DNA of 64,000 bases from positions 135,476,457 to 135,540,456 of the forward strand of contig CM056994.1 in the NCBI GenBank assembly GCA_029891345.1. The letters run 5' to 3'. Made by a program: the position numbers and the translations under genes. How positions within the stretch are numbered: the first letter of the stretch is position 1; each line of letters opens with the position of its first letter. Under the pieces are notes generated by a model. It was not told where the DNA came from. It did no database searches and was given only the letters and a program-made list of their open reading frames with translations. Shown piece by piece: positions 47,881 to 60,330 of the stretch. This stretch comes from Dryococelus australis (lineage: Eukaryota; Arthropoda; Insecta; Phasmatodea; Phasmatidae).

Positions 47881-49400
47881 TGTGCTAATGTAGTTACAAT
47901 TAGCATAAATCCCTTAACTGTTGCCCTGAACAATCCATATCCCAATGTTATAAAGGGGAATGATGACGGAATGGCCGTCGGCTGGCTTTCCCTACCCCTG
48001 GTGACTGATGACAATGAGAGCTGCACGTGTACCCGGCTTGATCAACACTGTGTTCTGCCTTGCCACATCTAGCTCTTCATTGTTCGCACACACAAAGAGA
48101 AATTGCACCTAGTGACAGTTATACAGGGAAAGCTGTCATTAGCTACCTAGTCGAAACTGCCCCCAGCCAGATTAGAACCAGGTCCCCTTCACCTGGACAG
48201 TGTAGTTTACTATTTCCAGTCAACTCTGGGTGGACAGGAGATAGTACGGGCCACCGTGACTTATTCCTCACAGAATGAACACATTCTGAGAGTAACTGAT
48301 TTCTCATAATCCCTTGAGTATCTTCAGACTACCATAGTAAACACCTACATCCAGCAGAGTGGAACAGGAGACCGGGTTTACACCAATACCAGTTGCCGCA
48401 TTGTGTAGGACTAAGAGTTCTTCTTCCGGCTGAAGAAAAATACATCAGAACACACACCATTTGTTGGCCACCCATTCGGTGCACCCAGTGTACTGAATGG
48501 TAGAGTTACATCAACTAGTCATACCCCTGCTTGAGAGGATAAGTAGAAGCTAGACCAGCTTGCACCCGTCCACCGCACCATTTGTTTCCAGAGGGAGTAC
48601 TCGGTTGGCTCTGGCTTGGACCTGTCTACTCAAGGGGCTCACCCATCGAAGCTATTGGAGCGCCTCCGAGGGAACCCGCTCTTCAACCACCACACAGTTT
48701 GGGTTGCCGATTGTGGAATAAGGGTGTTCGCATTGTTCTGGTGCGCCTAGATGGCAGAACACTTTTAGATAGGGAACGCATGTCGCCTGCTCTTATCTCC
48801 CGGGATAAATGTTTAGCACCTAATGCCTGTCACCAAGAGAGGTGGGAGGAAAATGACAGAGAGGAAGGTAACTACTGTCTACCAGTCTAACTGGGGTTGC
48901 ACCCAACCCAGTAAGGCACTCAGCCAACTAATCCCACGGAAACAAACTCAAGCTGCCCGCCAGTCGGTGGGGTTTACCTATCTGACTCCCTCCCCTTCTT
49001 TTTTTCAGCCTTTCCGGAAGGTTCCTGAAATCCGGAGCCCGCATCCTGTGATAGCAGCCATTCATCGAGGAGAAAGGGTACCAGTCGACTATGTGTGCCC
49101 TTGGTTCTCAATTAGCTGCCATTCCAGCCCACAGAGAATGTCTAGCAGCCTGTGGAGCAGCAGCCGGATCAGCAGCAGCAGCAGCAGTTCTTAGCACAGC
49201 AACAACAACTCCAGCAAACAAAGCTCAGCCAGTAAACCTGCCCCATCTCTCAGCCGACCGAAGGTCATTGAACATAAACCACAGGCCCGTGAGCCAGCAC
49301 CCGGCCAGTAGCTAAGGCAGTGGTAGACTTCGTACCCAGCCACCAGTCAATACGGTCCGTGTTGTATTCAGGATGGCCTGTGATACGCCAGAAAAGTCAG
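47880..49400 (+). mobile_element. Ty3-like leader/gag fragment (plus)
   Basis: The plus-strand counterpart of the fragment at 43.3-44 kb. A frame at 48823-49194 (starting MPVTKRGGRKMTERK) runs into SPSFFQPFRKVPEI and RGERVPVDYVC, and then a Ser or Gln run from a CAG tract. Pro/Ala/Gln-rich Gag N-termini of this type occur in Ty3-like elements. No pol sequence follows. Confidence 0.45.
49171..49187 (+). repeat. CAG/AGC trinucleotide tract
   Basis: Five to six AGC units inside the Gag-like frame, followed by CAGCAACAACAAC, giving a Gln-rich or Ser-rich stretch by frame. Confidence 0.8.
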
Positions 49401-51065
49401 CCAAAACCACACTAAGTAAGTGCTTGTGGCCAGCACTAGCAAAGTGCCCTGTTTCTGACTTTGAGTATAATCACTCTGACCCAGATACCGTCATGCATCA
49501 TCATTAACGATTTCTACTTTTTTTATTACATTACTGAGATTAATATCACCTTTGGATTTTAATCACAGTGGGTGCAATTTCACAGCAGTTAAGTTAGTAA
49601 AACTTGCAATTAAATCTCCTATTTATCACACCATATTGCATTAAGGCACTGTTGGATATGAGGAAAATAAACATATATTACAGATTTAAAACTGTGGTGC
49701 CAAATTAATTTGGGAAGAAAAGGAAATGTATTACAGTAGAGAACTATAAAAAGGTTCTTTTTCTGATGATTCCATTTTGCTATCTTGTGAGTAAAATTAG
49801 ATACTGACAATTATTTTACACCAAAATGCAGTTTGGACTAATTTGTGGGCATTCTGTTGAGTAGAGGTAATGTTTTTATGAATCACTAGCAATATGTGTG
49901 GCATACGTCAAATAAAAACTTTGATGCTGATGTTACAAAGCCCATGGTGTCTTCTTTTGATTGTTGGGTAAATAATAAATAATTTAAGTTGGCCAAAAGC
50001 ACTTTTTTTAAAGTTCAAAGAAAAAAAAATTTTTAATACGAAGCTGAATATTAAAAATATTCAATTCGAATTCAAATTTTTTAAGCTTCACCCACCCCTA
50101 AAGAACATGACAACATTGCCCCTAAGTTACTTTTCATGATAGAAGTATTTTTTTTGGTGATGCTGAGCAGTAATTACAGGAAACGTAGGAATCAATAAAA
50201 ATGTGTATCAGCTCAGCACTAGTTCGCTATATCCAAAATGAGACTGTGCATTTAACAGCCACACAAACGATAAAATATAATTCACCTAACATTGTAATAT
50301 ACTTCTACAATTATCATGCCTCAATAGATGGAGTACAAGAAACAGTCAGTCAAGCAGCTGACTTCCATCAACACATACTGGTATGTCACCGTCAAACTCT
50401 ATTTGTTCCCCAACCCACACTTCTTGCCATCTGCAAATGTGCAATATTCAGGGCAGTAATCCATCACCTCCACCAAGCAGACAGTTTACCACTTTTGTTA
50501 CCACCTGAATAAGGCAAACACTAATTACATTCCACCTTCAATGGCATTTAAACACAGGGGAGGCAATAAGCTAGATAGAAATGAACTGTTGCCACCCAGA
50601 CACACACACTCAAGTCATTGCAACCAGCACCCAGCAGGTGTACCCACATAAGGAAAACCAAACCAAACACCATAGCCATGAGGTGAACCAAGTGTCTGTG
50701 TGGTTACCAACCACCTTCCAGCTGCTGCATCAAAATGGCAAACCAAGCAAGTCTCAAATCCTTAAGTGAGACACAAGTAAGCAGCCTGCCCAAACAAGAA
50801 CCAGACTGAATCTGGACCAAATGATACTGAGCCAAGTATCAACGATAGGAATTAAAACTGTATCATCTTCATCTCGAACCACCAAACACAGTGCCCATAA
50901 TAGCGTTTCCTAGTAATTTTTGATATTTTAAATATTTTTCTCAAACTTCTTCCACTTACTGTACATTGATTTACTATCACCACAATTTTTTTATGGCAAC
51001 TCTATCTTGTTTAGAAAATAAATTACAAAAACCATACAGATTTGTTTTAAGTCCTCCAAAACATA
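49401..51065. other. AT-rich intronic DNA
   Basis: No gene or known element recognised. An open 103-codon frame at 50201-50512 has no domain. Confidence 0.35.
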
Positions 51066-51067
51066 AT

Positions 51068-53221
51068 AAATATTGACGCATGTTGCCCTAGAGAACTAAC
51101 GACATGGGCAATGCAGTTTATGTGTGCTAGGTCAAGCGCACTCTGGTTATAACTGGAGTTACACTTTTGGGTTAGGTTTTCGGCTTGATATTAGTACTGG
51201 TTGTGTTGGTTGGAGACTGGGTACAAAGTCAACCACAGCTAGAACTACAATACATCTGGTTGGGACACTGGCTCACTTTGGTATATCTGTGTTACCAGGG
51301 ACTGCTTCGGTCACTGAAGTGTAAGCTATTGCTGACTGGTTGGAACTGACGACTCTTGGAGAGGAGTGGTGTGTGGTTGTACTGTGCTGACCAACACAGT
51401 ACTGTTGATTTCACTCTGCTGCTTCACTGCTCCAGAACACGGGGTTGGCTACCCTCTACCTGACTTCTGTACCCGCTAACAGAGCACAGACAATGGGATG
51501 GTAATCGTAAGTTAGGCGAATGTGTGCAAGGAAATAAACAAACTTATAAACTGAAGAGGAAGACCTCTCCAGTTGATGGGCGGCCTGATCTCTCTCCCGT
51601 TCAGCTTGTCTGCTAAGTGCAGAGGGGTCAGATATACACACTCGCTTGGCCGCAGTATAGGAAGCCTTTTGCTCCTCCCTCTATGAGCCGTGCCTTTTCC
51701 CAAAAGACATAGAGGTCTTGTCGACACTTAGGTACACGCTCGATCAACATGAAGTCAAGACAGAAGTGTACAGCCAATAGTGGTTGACGGCACAATCTCG
51801 ATACCCTAATCAGTACCACACCACTGGCATGCAAAACTAGGGTGGTGAGCCATGTGGGCCATCTTCCTAACACTATTGGGTGAGGTCGCAACAGGGGTTA
51901 GACCTTCAGGCCCAGGCAAATACTCCTTCCAGCACCATAAGCGCTCTGATAGCAGTACAACCGGAGCTGACTGTCTCGCCCCTCTTGGATGTGTACCTAG
52001 TGATTGTGGCTCTACCTTTCTATCCACAGAAGTGTCTATAACGGGTAACCGTCAAATGGTATATGTGTGTGTGCATGTGCGTGCGCGTGTGTGCGCGTGC
52101 ATGTCGTACAGCTTCCTCAAGGGAATCTGCAGTCCCACGCTATGGTTCGTACTTCTATAACAACACCCGGTCTCATTTCTTGTTGTACAGTAATATATTT
52201 TCTAGTAATCATAGGAAATACCTCTAGAATAGAAGCACTCAAAGATAGGAACAATGTATTTATTAAAAATAATAAATACAGTGATGCGCGCCACCTCCTA
52301 ACCATGCAGAGCGTGATATGGAAGTAACCTACGGTAAACAGATGTAGGCGACCTGCACCTAGACTAAACAAGATGGTGAATTACTTTGATGGGTATGAAA
52401 ATAGCTTGGTCGCAACTACTCTAACCAAGGAACGTCTAGAAGAGACTTTACAAAAAGGGGGCCACTACTTTTAAGGGCAATGGGTGTAGTTGCCTCTGCC
52501 AGCAAGTAGAGGTGGCTGCTGAACCAGGAGGAACAGCAACGGAAGGTGTGATGGTGTCTGCAGGCTTTACTGAAGCAGAGCGTCTGGAAGATGCAGATGG
52601 TGGTAGATGCCAATGGAGCTACTGGGAGCTAGTGGTAGAGGCTGCAGAAGTCTCTGGTAACTGATGGTGGCAGCCACTAGTGGCTGCTGAAAATCTAAAA
52701 GACCTCCCAGTCAGTAGAGAGCCCCAGCACACGAAGTGTTGATGAGAGCTACAGGAGAAGATAACTCCCGACCTCGGGCGTGCACTGCCTTATATAGTAC
52801 TCTCGACCTCGGACTAATGATGTTTGCGTGAGCGGGGGTAAAACCTCTGCACTCAGCTTCTTTTATTCTGGGCACGTCGTGAGAGTTGTGGAGCGCTTCG
52901 TTGCAGATGTGGTGGCTCGTGAGAGAGTGTGGAGCGCTTCTGCCCTGGTGAGTCATCACACTTCCGGGAGGCTAGCGTGAGAGGTGTGACATCACTTCAC
53001 AAGTGGTGGCTTGGCGGTTCTCAGAGCGGGGGGGAGGGGGGGGCCCTTCTTTATGGCTTTTGCAACCTAATATTCACGAATCACATTCCAAGGTACTGGC
53101 GATCTAAGGACACTCGTGAAAGATGTTGCCAGGTTTGACCCTTCCTCGGGTTATATAGAAATACGTGAGGTTGATGAGTCATAATCGTTTAGTAAATAAA
53201 CGGAAAAGCTGCATGTGACAC
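51068..53221 (-). repeat. LTR-like repeat C (solo, minus orientation)
   Basis: Collinear with 60.36-62.17 kb. The left ends share TTGA(C/T)GC(A/G)TG.TGCCCT and GTGCTAGGTC(A/C)AGCGCAC. The middle shares TGTACCTAGTGATTGTGGCTCTACC (51990) with its counterpart near 61315. The right ends read, inward on the minus strand, TGTCACATGCA versus TGTTACCATGCA. A TATA box (ACTATATAAGG, minus, near 52790) sits where an LTR promoter belongs. An imperfect GT tract lies at 52060-52100. No internal region is attached. Confidence 0.55.
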
Positions 53222-53671
53222 CACATTAATAAAAAAATGTCAAATAATTATTTCCTAGTGATTTTAACAGTACTGTACTGATCACATGAAAAACTTACAC
53301 AAGGTTAGCACAAAAATTTGTTCTGTGTTATTAAAAGTTATGTATGAAAAAATTAGTACTATTACAGATTTATCAGAAATGTTTTACAAACAACTTTGCA
53401 AATATGTGTAGAAGAATGACTCTACAATTTGTATGAAACTGCAATTTATTTATAATTTATACCCATGGTCAGCCTTGAAACTCTTACTAGAATAAGTTGA
53501 AATTATTTTTCTGTGTTTTACTGACAACTTCCAATCAAAAATGTAATTCACAGTTAAGTTTTGTTGAACATCATAAAATCAATGTGTTTAAAAAATTGGT
53601 AATTTTCTTTCCCAAGATGAAAACTACACAGCAGAAACAAAAGGAAGATAGTACCAGTAATGGTTACGTAC

Positions 53672-53812
53672 AGACAACTTGAGAGGCGAAGTGTGGCTCA
53701 CTGAGGAGGTCATGGCTAATAGCAAACACCTTCACATTGTAGCCAGCACCAGGGAAGAGGTTCAGCACCTCCAGGAATGATTCCTTCGTGAATACCTCTG
53801 CACTTTCGTTAG
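53672..53812 (-). CDS. Ptp10D: FN3 exon 2 of a Ptp10D-like receptor tyrosine phosphatase
   Basis: A minus-strand exon of 141 bases, acceptor AG at 53813-53814 after CTTTC, donor GTACGT from 53671. Phase 1 in and phase 1 out, matching exon 1 and exon 3. The first codon completes an Ala, then [46 protein letters not shown] and one base of a Tyr. This is the second half of an FN3 domain: the tyrosine corner L-x-P-G-x-x-Y followed by VKVFAISH. Together with exon 1 it completes one domain. The SEPH end and adjoining YPNPPRNLT fit the first FN3 repeats of Ptp10D as I recall them. Confidence 0.8.
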
Positions 53813-54266
53813 CTGAAAGCATTCACACAGCAGTACACATACACCATGTGGGTAAAAATACGTCTGGTAATTGGAACTGGAACAAAAGTGTTGATACTTT
53901 ACAAACAGAGTACAGTATTAAATTTCAACATTATCCAATGCACAAATTTGGATTGAAGGAATGTAGATATAATTAAATTTTACAACTTAGAAATGAATTA
54001 ATACTTTTGAACTCAAGGAAAGTATCCACACAATCTAACAACAGTAAAAATTCTTTACCTAATGTATGTATTGAGAGAAGGTAACCACATTACCAGTAAT
54101 TCTACTGTTCTGATTTTTTAATTTACTCAGAAAATATCAATACACAATACACAATACTGTAACTGCAATTTAAATTCTGCATAATCATCACTGTAAATTA
54201 AAAATCTGTATAAATATCAATTAACATGAACAATTATTTTTTTCTTTGAAAACAAATTTATAATTA
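53813..54266. other. Intron 1 DNA, no feature
   Basis: AT-rich intron between FN3 exons 1 and 2. Nothing recognisable before the repeat starting at 54267. Confidence 0.6.
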
Positions 54267-54990
54267 ACTAGCAGACCCGACAGACGTTTTCCTGTACACA
54301 TGTCTTAAATAAAATTTAAATTAAGTAACAGGACTGAAAGGATTTATTGTACCAAATTTTAGATAAATAATGTATAATTTTTTTTATTTTTTATTTAATA
54401 TTTCCGATAAGTAACAATTTAAAATAAAAACAATATTAAAAATTTGTTATGAAATCAATTAACTACACAAATAAATTTGTAGGTTAGGATGATTGTTAAT
54501 CAACGCACGTGTAAATTTGATAGGAATTTATGTAAAATACTCACTTCAATACCGCACCGAATTTGCACAATGTATAGTTTTTATCTACACTTCAAAACCC
54601 TTCACACACTAATTACATCTGAATGTAATATTTCAATTAGCACGCGATTTATTTTAACACAATAACAAACAAAGTTACGAAATTCTCCTGAATCTGATCG
54701 CAGCGCCACTATCGGGACAAACTGGAAGTAAAATGAAATATTTTTGGATATTCGACACCGCAATCGCAGCGCTGTCTGCCGGATACAATGTAAAACATTC
54801 CAAGATCAACAATAACTTATAAATAAAAAAATTATTAAAAAAACATTTTGTAGTGGACCGAATTGTGAATCTAAACCATTCTCGAATCTACTTGAACACA
54901 CACAAAAAATTTCATCAAAATCGGTCTAGCCGTTTAGGAGGAGTTCAGTGACATATACACGCACAGAAGAATTATATATATATATAAAGA
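54267..54990 (+). mobile_element. Arthropod-type non-autonomous repeat
   Basis: Starts ACTAGCAGACCCGACAGACG. Near the end it carries TTTCATCAAAATCGGT, CTAGCCGTTTAGGAGGAGTT and GTGACATATACACGCACAGA, then a short TA tract. These conserved ends are widespread in arthropod genomes in a family I associate with short non-autonomous elements; the class (SINE/RTE-like or other) is not certain. No coding capacity. It lies in intron 1 of the FN3 gene. Confidence 0.6.
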
Positions 54991-55771
54991 TACAGTTATA
55001 ATGCATGGTCATGTTCTTAAATGCTGTGACTTTATAAAACCTGCATTATTTAATAACTTTTATACTACACTGCAAAATTGTTGCAGACATAGGTAAGTTT
55101 TTTGCAAATTATAACATACACAAGAGAATAGTCAGATTTTCAAACATCTTATCTTTAGTTTTCATTATTATGAAATGAATTGGAGGGATAGGGATATTTT
55201 GTTAAACAAAGAGTTAGTATGAATACCTAATGCAGAATTGTTGTGCCACATTCAGAGCCATATATGTGTGTGTGACAGAGTACAGAACAACACTTTTACA
55301 CATGTAGGAAATCTTACCCTTGTGGACTTGAAGTTCTGGGTGGTGACATAAGGGTAACTTCCCTTAACAAGCATACACGAAACACAGACACTAAGGACAA
55401 TAGGAATTCAAAACTACCAACAATACTACAATGACAACATGTCCATAGATGAAGCAATATGTTTTGATGCTTCCTCTGCCTTCTCCCTTTGATACACTAT
55501 ATAGGTTGCTCCAGAAGGAATGAATGCTGGGTTGCAAAATACAAAAAAAATAAATACAAGCAACATGCCAAGCTGGGTCAGGGGTTCCCCACATTGGAGA
55601 AAATACTTGTGTGTTGGGTTTCTTTGATTTAGTGACTACCAAAGATGAAAAGGAGTTAAACCCCTGAGTAAACTTGATTTGGTAGGTCTCCCGGTAGGAT
55701 AATATGGTCCTGGTTTACATTCAGGGACACCAAATACTGTGAAGCCAGTTTCAAGGGGAGCATGAGAGGAA

Positions 55772-56224
55772 CTAAGTAGGGACTTTAAGTTCCTGTGGTG
55801 CCCGGCTGTTATAGAGAGTTGGCCTAGTACGCTGATGTGTGGATACAAAATGGGGAGTTACAGAGATAACCATTTGGTGTTTCGGTACCTGGTTCTGAAC
55901 ACAGACGTGGATTAACTTCTCAGCTGCCATGCTCAATCTACAAATGGGCGGAGGCGTAGCACCATGCATAACAAGACGGGGAGAGACAAGATGCATTTCC
56001 AGAGTAACAACTGGGTTGGGAGGTTCTGCTAAATCCAGTATGTGCCAAGGCCAATCAAGTCCTAGAATAGCCTCCCCTCCATGTCGTATGGCCACAATAG
56101 CAGTATGTTCGCAGGGGGCAATTCGTATTTGTGAGCCGAATAGAGGTACTAAAGCTTGCTCAGGTTGCGAAGTGTCACTCTCACTGTTTTTGGCGTTCTC
56201 TTCGTCTTTGGTGGTCGCCCTCAC
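55772..56224 (-). pseudogene. Retropepsin-like fragment of a Ty3-like element
   Basis: An open minus frame of 150 codons. Residues about 29-60 read LFGSQIRIAPCEHTAIVAI and GGEAILGLDWPWHILDLAE, the flap-to-end half of a retropepsin (typical ILGxDW/F motif). The catalytic DTG-like half is not found upstream. The frame continues with Pro/His-rich text. It shares layout with the piece at 45.4-45.65 kb. It may be a different element from the one starting at 57.2 kb. Confidence 0.45.
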
Positions 56225-57189
56225 TTATGTGGCAGTGCATACTGCGGATTCGGGCAGGTGAAGCGTACAGGTGGCCGCCAATGAGCCTCTCTGTATCTGC
56301 CTGATACTGAGCTGGGTTGGCAGGCATGGGGCACTCTGCACGGAAAGTTGGCCACAGTGGAGTGGTCGTCTCCAGCAGTGGTCAAGGTCTGACCTTTAAG
56401 TGCTGGGGAATGAGCTGCGGTTGCGTCGTCGTGCTCATCGATTGTCTGCAGTGCCGTTAGGGGTAGTCTGGAGGCTGTGTGGCCTACCCCCGCTACGTTG
56501 CCTACCCCCTCTGTCCTGGGCACCCATGCTGCTATCTGCATTGTTGGTGGGAGTGGTGGTTCTGCTGCTGCTACCACCCCCTCGGATGCAGAAGCCAAAG
56601 CTGAGGCTCTGGAAAGCACCTCGGGCTCGATGGCAGGTTTGCTGTGTATCCTCTTCTTCCCTCATCCATTGACCATCTGGGGCAGACTTGTTGTCTGATT
56701 ATTTTGTGCTGCCCCTCCAGCTGTAGACTAGGTAATGGCCATTAGAATGGCCATGACATCATTGGTTCTTCCGTAAATTACCGTAGAGTTAGGTGTTGCT
56801 GGAGTCTCGGAGATGACCGTCCCTTATCCCGGAAGAGTGGCCATGAGAATGGCTGTGGCGTCGGGCAATGTAGCGACCATATCAGTCGTACGGAGCAGTG
56901 GAGGGACCTCTTCTCCTGATCCTCCGACTGGAGATGCCTGAGTCAGAGGTAAGATAGTGACCTCCGTCTCGACAGCATCTATCGGTGGTCCTCCTTCACA
57001 CCCCTGAAGTAGGGCCTGGGAGTCAGCCTTGGTGCTGGTTGGCACCAGGAACTTGAAGCTGATGGCTTCTACGTTGAGTGATTTGGAGCTGAACAAGCCT
57101 GATTTGTTCTTCTGGGATGCTGTCCGGAGGTTGAGGGGGCATGATACAGTCCACATCTTAATCAGGCTTGGTCTTGTCTTCCAGGTCTG

Positions 57190-57550
57190 GTTGACATGAC
57201 AGGGCATCGGAATGGTCATTGTCCTTGCTCGGGCAATGCTGTACTTCGAAATTAAACTTGGAGAGAAAGAGGTCCCATCTTCCAAGCTTGGCCTTGTTGT
57301 TCCTTAATTCCCAAAGCCCCTTGAGAGCTTTGCTGTCGGTTCTCAAAATAAAATGAGTTCCCTCCAGGTAATAGCTTTATTTCCGGATAGCCCAAATGAC
57401 CATGAGGCATTCTTGCTCATTTATGTGGTACTTCTGTTCAATGGTGTTGAGCCTAGTGCTGGCATAGGCTACGACTAGAGGTCTGCCATCTGGGTCCTCT
57501 CGGTACAAGACGGAGCCAAGGCCATTCTGACAAGCATCAGTCTGCAGGAT
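57190..57550 (-). pseudogene. Ty3-like RNase H
   Basis: ILQTDACQNGLGSVLYRED (first Asp), INEQECLMVIWAIRK (Glu), ILRTDSKALKGL (Asp) and the terminal KDNDHSDALSCQP (usually ADALSR). All catalytic acidic residues are visible; one stop near 57378. Degrades RNA in hybrids in active elements. Confidence 0.85.
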
Positions 57551-58330
57551 CAGGGTTCTTTCTCCTTGTAGCCGATGTAGATGCTTAATGGCTTGAAAGC
57601 TTGAAAGGCAGTGCGATGTTCAGGTCCCCATCGCCACCAGGCTTCCTTCTCTAACAGCAGGTGTAGTAATGCCATGAGGTTGGCGATGTTGGGCACGAAG
57701 TCTCGGACCCAATTACACAGTCCAAGGAAGCGATGGAGTTGCTTCATGGTGCAGGGTTCTTGAATAGCCCGTATTGACATTGCTTGTGAATAGTTACCTT
57801 CGGTTGAAACTACGTTACCCAGGTATTTGATGGAAGACTTCCCAAAGTGGCTCTTCGAGAGTTTCGCTGTCATACTGTAGAGTTCCAGGCATTCCAGTAC
57901 CCTTTGCAAGTGAATGAAGTGTTCCTCCCAAGATTTGGAGTAGATGATCACGTCGTCGAGATATGCAAATCAAAATTGCCCAACGTAACCTGTTAGGACT
58001 TTGGCCGATATAAACCGTTGAAATATAGCAGGAGTGTTCTTGAGTCCAAAGGCATGGCTAAACTGACGGGTTTATCTTTCTGGTGAAGTGAACGCTGTAT
58101 ATTTCCAGTTGTCGGGGTGTACTGCGATTTGCCAATATCCGGACTGTATGTCCAGCGTGCTGAAGACTCTTCCCTCTCCTGTGCCATTCAAGGTATGTGC
58201 CAGGTCTAGGGCTGGTGGAGGAATCGGAACAGTGATGTCATTCAAAGGTTTGTAGTTCACGCAGAACCTTAGCTGTCCATCCTTATTCGGAATTAATACA
58301 ACGTGGGAGTTGTACGGAGAGTCTGACGGC
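57550..58330 (-). pseudogene. Ty3-like reverse transcriptase
   Basis: Recognised: PYNSHVVLIPNKDGQLRFCV and NYKPLNDIT (fingers), VFSTLDIQSGYWQIAVHP (motif A, catalytic Asp), FAYLDDVIIYSKSWEEH (motif C with the intact Asp pair at 57952-57957), GKSSIKYLGNVVS and LHRFLGLCNWVRDFVPNIA (thumb/connection). A stop falls a few codons before YLDD and another after YTAFTSPER. Composition and order are standard for Ty3/gypsy. Confidence 0.9.
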
Positions 58331-58659
58331 TGGACGATTCCTTGTCATTTCATGTCTTCAAGTTGTTCCATAATGAGGCAGTGTCGCCTGGCAGAAACTT
58401 TGAAAGATCTGTTGTAGACAGGTGTGGGCATATTCAACAGTATTTTGTGCTGGATGATTTTCGTCTGACGAAGCGTTCCTCCAAATCCAAAATAACCGAC
58501 GTGTTCATACAACTTCCTTCAATTGTTGGAACTGATCTCCTCTTCGTGGCAAGACTGAGGTTTGAAGGCATTGGAACAGTGTTTCCAGTTGAGGTTTTAT
58601 GCTGTGATGTCGCCCAGGTATACTTTCTGTTACCCATAGTCCACGATGCATTGTTGCTG

Positions 58660-58920
58660 CTAAAGCCGTGGGTAGATTAGTGTAAATTCTTCTTGGATGT
58701 CTGGTGACACAGCGAATTCTGCTGGTGCCTTAATATTATGAGGTTCAACAATGAGTGTCGTATGACCGTCGATGGTGAGCGTATAGTCTGGTTTGGCCAT
58801 CTTTACTGTTTTGGTTTGAGGATGTAGTGATGCCCTTTGTTGTTCTTCCATGAGGATGTTGCTTTGAGAGAAGTTCCTGGATGCAGCGGAGTCAAGCAGT
58901 GTCAGTATGTATTTCCCATT
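58660..58920 (-). pseudogene. Retropepsin-like protease
   Basis: The start reads YILTLLDSAASRNFSQSN. The catalytic D-(S/T)-G is DSA here, the same position altered as in the 41.2 kb element. The flap part is TLTIDGHTTLIVEPHNIKAP. Contains a DIQEEFTL end. Likely inactive. Confidence 0.6.
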
Positions 58921-59114
58921 GACATGGACTTCGATGTGTGTGGCTTCGGGTGTGTGAGCCGCTTCATCTAAGAGCTGTACGGTTTGCCCTTCTGGTCAGG
59001 CAGGGGGCCTATTTTGGCCCACCGGCGGTGGCATTTCCCATCTGCAGGATGCTTTTCTTGTCGGTAGCGACTTGGTTAGTACGTGGCGTACAAGTTGTGC
59101 CCCCTTCTTTCACA

Positions 59115-59179
59115 CATTTGCGTCGTGCCTGCTGCTGTGGGTAATCCTTATGAAAGTGATATGCAGGGCAGTACCAACA
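59115..59179 (-). pseudogene. Nucleocapsid zinc knuckle
   Basis: CWYC-PAYH-FHKDY: the first two Cys and the His are kept, but the last Cys is Tyr, so zinc binding would fail. A Gln/Arg-rich tail follows. Confidence 0.55.
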
Positions 59180-59249
59180 TTTTGGTACGTTGGGAGTGGG
59201 TGGAGCTGGTGACGGTGTCTTGGTACGTCGCTCAGAAAGCTTGTCTGAC

Positions 59250-60034
59250 TACGTCGATTGGGTTGGCTTTAAGTGGTTGAGGATAGCTTGCGGCTCAAAG
59301 TTGCGTTCCACTTTCCGCGCAAGTTCTACAAGTTCATCCACTGTGGATGGCTTAGGGATGAGTATAAGGTTTCTCAGTTTTGGTAACAACATGCGGGTGA
59401 CATGTTGCATACAACTTTCCTCATCTCCAGCTAGAAAGATACAGTGGTACATCTGTACCTTGCAGGAGAAATAAAATTTAGCTTCCTGCTCCGGTGATTG
59501 CATACGGAAGTAGAATTCTGTAGTGAGGCGCACCAGTACCTCCTCGCCAGAGAATTGATGAGCACAACGGCTACTAAGTTGGCTCCACTCAGAAATAAAT
59601 TCCCCATACTTTTGCAACCATTCGAGAGCTTTTCCCTTAAGCTATGATTGTGCTTGTGAGACCCATTGCTTTTCAGGTATCTCGTGAGTGCGAAATTCCA
59701 TTTCACATTCGGCCATGAACACTAGCGGGTCCTCGTGAGGATGTCCCGCAAACTCTGGTAATTGTGGCTCTCCCGTACATCGAGCGGTGCTTGGTGTGGG
59801 AGATCGGTCCTGGATTGTGTGGTCTGTACCTGGTGGCCCGCCAACAAACTTCACATTGATAGACCATTCCTGGTCGGGTAATACGCTCATCTGGCCAACT
59901 GATACACCAGTGGTGGTATGTCTTCCCACACAGTATACAGTGCACGGTATGGGTACCATGCTCTGAGCAGGTAATCCAGTTGCAGAATGCAGTCTCATAG
60001 TTTCTACACTTGTCACATTGATATTCGATGCCAT
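59250..60034 (-). pseudogene. Gag with N-terminal PHD-like finger
   Basis: Near the start one frame (about 60026-59830) reads IEYQCDKC, then FCNWITC, CILCGKTYHHWCISW and VYQCEVCW: C-x2-C, C-x2-C-x4-H-x2-C, C-x2-C, the C4HC3 pattern of PHD fingers, which elsewhere bind histone tails. The Gag core follows: LPEFAGHPHEDPLVFMAECE (near 59750) and, past one stop, LEWLQKYGEFISEWSQLSSR and MLLPKLRNLILIPKPSTVDE (to 59250). Frame shifts separate finger and core. Nucleic-acid binding and particle assembly are the known roles of the core; a PHD role is inference. Confidence 0.65.
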
Positions 60035-60330
60035 CGGGTATCGTGGTTCATCTGCCCAGCCTAGGCAGGTACAGTAAAACCATTGTTGTCAATGGGCGCA
60101 CTCAATTCAGTGAATCCCCATACTGGGACAGTTTGGCTTCAAACAGCGGCTGCGTTTGGTTGCAGCTGAAACAGTGCTGTTTTGCTTGTGCTTGCTCATG
60201 TCGGTTTCAGACATTGTTACTTGCTGGTTGAGTGCCACAGGGTGTTTATTGGACTCCCCGAAGTTCGTGTTGCAATTAGTAGGGCATGGCTCACCTGGTC
60301 ATGCTGCCTAGTTATTACTATTTCAGTTAT

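Larger units (their letters stand above)
57160..60034 (-). mobile_element. Ty3/gypsy-like element: Gag, protease, RT, RNase H
   Basis: The best-preserved retroelement interior here. In transcription order: PHD-like finger and Gag (60034-59250), zinc knuckle (59177-59115), protease (about 58920-58680), RT (about 58320-57560), RNase H (about 57550-57200). No integrase follows; the DNA to 55.6 kb contains only unassigned text and a stray protease piece. A PBS-like site and an LTR-like flank lie just upstream. Several stops and frameshifts. It sits in intron 1, antiparallel to nothing: same strand as the FN3 gene. Confidence 0.8.
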
